Origin: Symbiodinium natans
Taxonomy: Eukaryota > Sar > Dinophyceae > Suessiales > Symbiodiniaceae
NCBI GenBank assembly: GCA_905221605.1
Contig: CAJNDS010002418.1
Span: 126,001 to 184,952, forward strand
DNA length: 58,952 bases
Direction: 5' to 3'
A program made the translations under genes and the position numbers. Of the stretch, positions 56,453-58,952 are shown one piece after another. The notes below the pieces were generated by a model. The model ran no database searches. It was given only the letters and a program-made list of their open reading frames with translations, and was not told the DNA's origin. Positions within the stretch are counted from its first letter, which is position 1, and every line of letters begins with the position of its first letter.

Positions 56453-58952
56453 GGAAGTTTTTGTTCTGGACCTCCCGCCAACTTCCATCCTGGAGACAGG
56501 AATGCGTCCGAGGGACAATCCAAATGAAAATCCAGCTTTCCATAATCCCACGATGACGTGGACGTAGGAGTTGCGATCGCGACCCCTACTTCTGCTTTGA
56601 CAACCCAGTCGAACCAGAAAAAGCGTGCCCTTCGACAAGGCGTTATGCCTAGAGCATCCACTTGATAAGGCAGCAAGCCAATGGATTTAGTCATGCGTGC
56701 TCTGTATTCATCTGGCATCGAGGAAACACTGTCCAGCATGACATGAACCTTTGCCCAAGAGAAGTGTTTTGCAAGCAACTCACGGATCCTGTTGCAGGTT
56801 TCGTGAAACCTTGCATGTGCATCCTGAGCGTTCAGGCCTGAAATCCCTTGACAAGGGGGACCCCCCGCTAGCAGGATGAGCCCAGCCCTCGAAAACTTGC
56901 AGGCCCAACGACGCACTGTGTCATCTGTAACATCTTGCACTCCATCAACAAACTCAGTGGACCCAAATGCTGATTCCACCACGCGCCTGGCGGCAGCATC
57001 CGGTTCGATGGACACATAGCCAGCCACCTGGGCCCCCACCACATCCAGGGCTACACGGCACGCTGCAATGCCATCAAACACCGAAACAACCAGGACCTGC
57101 TCATCATCCGGAGTTCTATGAGTTACCCCTCTAACTGGCTTCAATGAGGCTGCTGCCCCAAACGGTGTCAAGCCGCTTGTGTACGACAAACCTCCACCCG
57201 ATTCTGATGCATCACTGGCCGTGGCCATTGCATCATAGGGAGCTCGAAGGTTCATCATTGCCAAAGGGGTTAACGACATGCTGCAAAAGAGTTCCTGTTT
57301 GACTGCCTGTGGGATTTCCTTCCATTGGTGGAGGTGACCCTCAAAAGATGCAATGAACCTCCAAACCTCGTTAAGGCAGCTCATCAAGCATCTCCGGTAG
57401 CTGAAGATGTACACCAGGCCTCCCGCTACAGTTTGAATCCTTTTGAGGTCTGTTTGCCGGCATTGCAAAAGGTACCACGCGCCTCGGAGGTAACGAGCTA
57501 TCTTATCCGGTTTAGGTGAAATCGTACCTTGCACCCCATCTACCAATGCTCCTTGCATCTCACCCCGCAGCCCGGATTTTACAGATTTCTTTTCGTTGAT
57601 TGGAACTTTCAACTCCTCATACACTTGCCTAAGTTCGGACGCCAAGGGGCCCAGCTGTCCTTCAAGGAGAAGAGAGGCCTCCCGATTTGTTTTTGCAAGC
57701 ACATCGAAGTTGTCTAAATAGACGCGATAAGCGGTCGCACTAGAGGGAAGCGGTTGATCACGACGGATTTCGGCATCTCGGTTTATGCCAAACCTATCAA
57801 CTGCGCAATTGACGATCTCTCGGTGCAACGCTTGAGCGACTGCAACGGAATTTATGAAGCCCATTGGAAGCACACGGCTGCACAGCACGCAGGGCCCTGC
57901 TCCTGGTATAGCAAGGCTTGACGGAACCTCCCTCCCGAAGGCTAGGAGGGGACGCCACACTTCGGGCAAACCTACGATGTAAAACATGGCTTTTATGTCC
58001 TCCGAAGACAAGAGGACATTCTCTTCCGTGAACACTTCTAAGGGGAAGAGTTGGCTAAGCATGGGAAGGGTTCCCAAGTCTCCAGCAATGGATTCAAAGC
58101 ATTGGTTGATGGGTCGAAGGTCCATTATGAGACGCAACACTGGAACCCCATCTGCCTCCTCCATTTTGGGAACGCCAAAAAGGCCGCCCAGGATGGGTTT
58201 GCCATCCACATGCAGAACCTCACTGACAGGAATTACATCACAAACTCCTCTCTCCACAAGGCCTGCGCAAACCTCTTCCCACTGATCCTCCTTAACCATG
58301 ACCCTCGGGCATTTCATCCATGTTCGCGTGGCCTCTGGCTTGAGATATTTTTCAGGGTGCATCAGAAAATCTTTGACACCACCTGTTGAAACCTCAGCCC
58401 CATCAAGAATCCCCGCCACATCTTTGCTGGGCAAGCTGTGTTTCACGTTGGCCCACGCAAAATAAGACGCAGAATGAATCTCTTCACCATAGCCGTTCAC
58501 GCTGCGACTTTTCCAATAGTCCTCAATCGGAACCTGATCAAAGTCTTGTTCACTCCAACGCCCCACCTGATGAAGGTTTGAGCTTAAGATTTGCAACAAA
58601 AACGACTGTCGCTCGCTTGGGGTTGACTTAGGCTCGTCAAGTCTTCCTACTGCAAGCCAGTTGAGGGCTTTCACAGCTGCCCGCAACCATTCGCAATGCT
58701 CTGAGAGGGCATCCCTCTCAGGCACAGGCAAAGGAAAGACCTCTGCCGAGCGTGAATGCTTGCCTGGGCCTAAACCCGTGTGCCCTGAATCTGTCAGGTT
58801 TAGTGAGTCAACCCAATCATTTAACAATCCCCCTAATTGGCTCACCGGACCGGCCAAATCGAAAGGCAACAAAGAGGAGGCCCCTTCCCGCCGAGCAGGA
58901 GGTTCCCTCACTTCTGCGCACAGAACACGAGACTCAACGCAGGAAGGACTTG
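56453..58952 (-). mobile_element. Retroelement polyprotein: reverse transcriptase, RNase H-like segment, DNMT3-like cytosine methyltransferase (partial at both ends)
   Basis: One uninterrupted minus-strand frame of more than 830 codons, open to the window edge and cut by the gap. Residues are counted from the GTG at 58911; the frame stays open upstream of it. RT: 'LRLIMDLRPINQ' (about 259), motif A 'SSEDIKAMFYIVGLP' (D305), motif B 'RVLPMGFINSVAVAQALHRE', motif C 'VYLDNFD' (398-401 YLDN instead of YLDD). RNase H-like 'TASDASESGGG' (D567). Methyltransferase: motif I 'VVSVFDGIAACRVAL' (608), motif IV 'LAGGPPCQG' (nucleophile C687), motif VI region 'LDSV' (726), motif VIII 'RRARFFW' (760). The VFDGIA start and ARFFW resemble DNMT3. 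Motifs IX-X, and any integrase or recombinase, would lie in the gap. Expected role: self-copying with possible self-methylation of the DNA copy. Retrotransposons with captured DNMTs are known from dinoflagellates; the exact class is not decided here. Confidence 0.92.

Noticed and set aside
54917-56567. Very long open frames (up to about 500 codons) across the GT microsatellite
   Set aside because: They are Cys-Val or His-Thr repeats produced by the simple repeat and run through the N gap; all frames are open there.

Overview
The window is nuclear DNA of a dinoflagellate, most likely a symbiodiniacean or close relative. Evidence: roughly balanced base composition; gene-dense but exon-fragmented coding sequence with very short introns; splice donors that include GC and GA as well as GT; degenerate TTTAGGG/CCCTAAA telomere-like tracts; and a retroelement whose polyprotein joins a reverse transcriptase to a DNMT3-like cytosine methyltransferase, a combination described from dinoflagellates. 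No bacterial operon, phage or CRISPR feature is present.

Layout. Almost every supportable exon lies on the minus strand. 0.6-4.7 kb: exons of unrecognised coiled-coil proteins. 7.3-10.2 kb: a multi-exon tRNA pseudouridine synthase of the Pus1/TruA family, with a minisatellite inside one intron. 10.8-14.5 kb: two unrecognised coiled-coil ORFs flanking a dispersed repeat rich in C-runs and telomere-like DNA (12.3-13.3 kb) and a short AT-rich island. 14.6-17.5 kb: tandem array A (about 266-bp unit). 17.6-24.4 kb: several small exon clusters of unknown function. 25.4-27.4 kb: a pentatricopeptide-repeat (PPR) gene followed by a 9-bp minisatellite. 28-36.5 kb: unrecognised minus-strand genes. 37.0-38.3 kb: an uninterrupted prolyl 4-hydroxylase. 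39.5-43.7 kb: tandem array B (about 330-bp unit). 44.3-45.1 kb: second copy of the dispersed repeat. 47.1-51.9 kb: two neighbouring genes with a Met-led hydrophobic segment and coiled-coil exons. 53.1-54.5 kb: a multi-exon sulfotransferase. 55.1-56.35 kb: a 1.2-kb GT/GC microsatellite ending in a 100-N gap. 56.45 kb to the right edge: the reverse transcriptase-methyltransferase polyprotein, incomplete at both ends.

The recognised genes do not form a pathway: RNA modification (Pus1), organellar RNA processing (PPR), secretory-pathway hydroxylation (P4H) and sulfation. What unites them is orientation: a block of minus-strand genes, as expected for dinoflagellate unidirectional gene clusters. 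The most notable signals are the RT-DNMT polyprotein, and two tandem arrays about 22 kb apart, with different unit lengths, that share an ungapped 114-bp core with two hairpin-forming segments.

Exon boundaries given here were read by eye. Except where stated, treat them as approximate.
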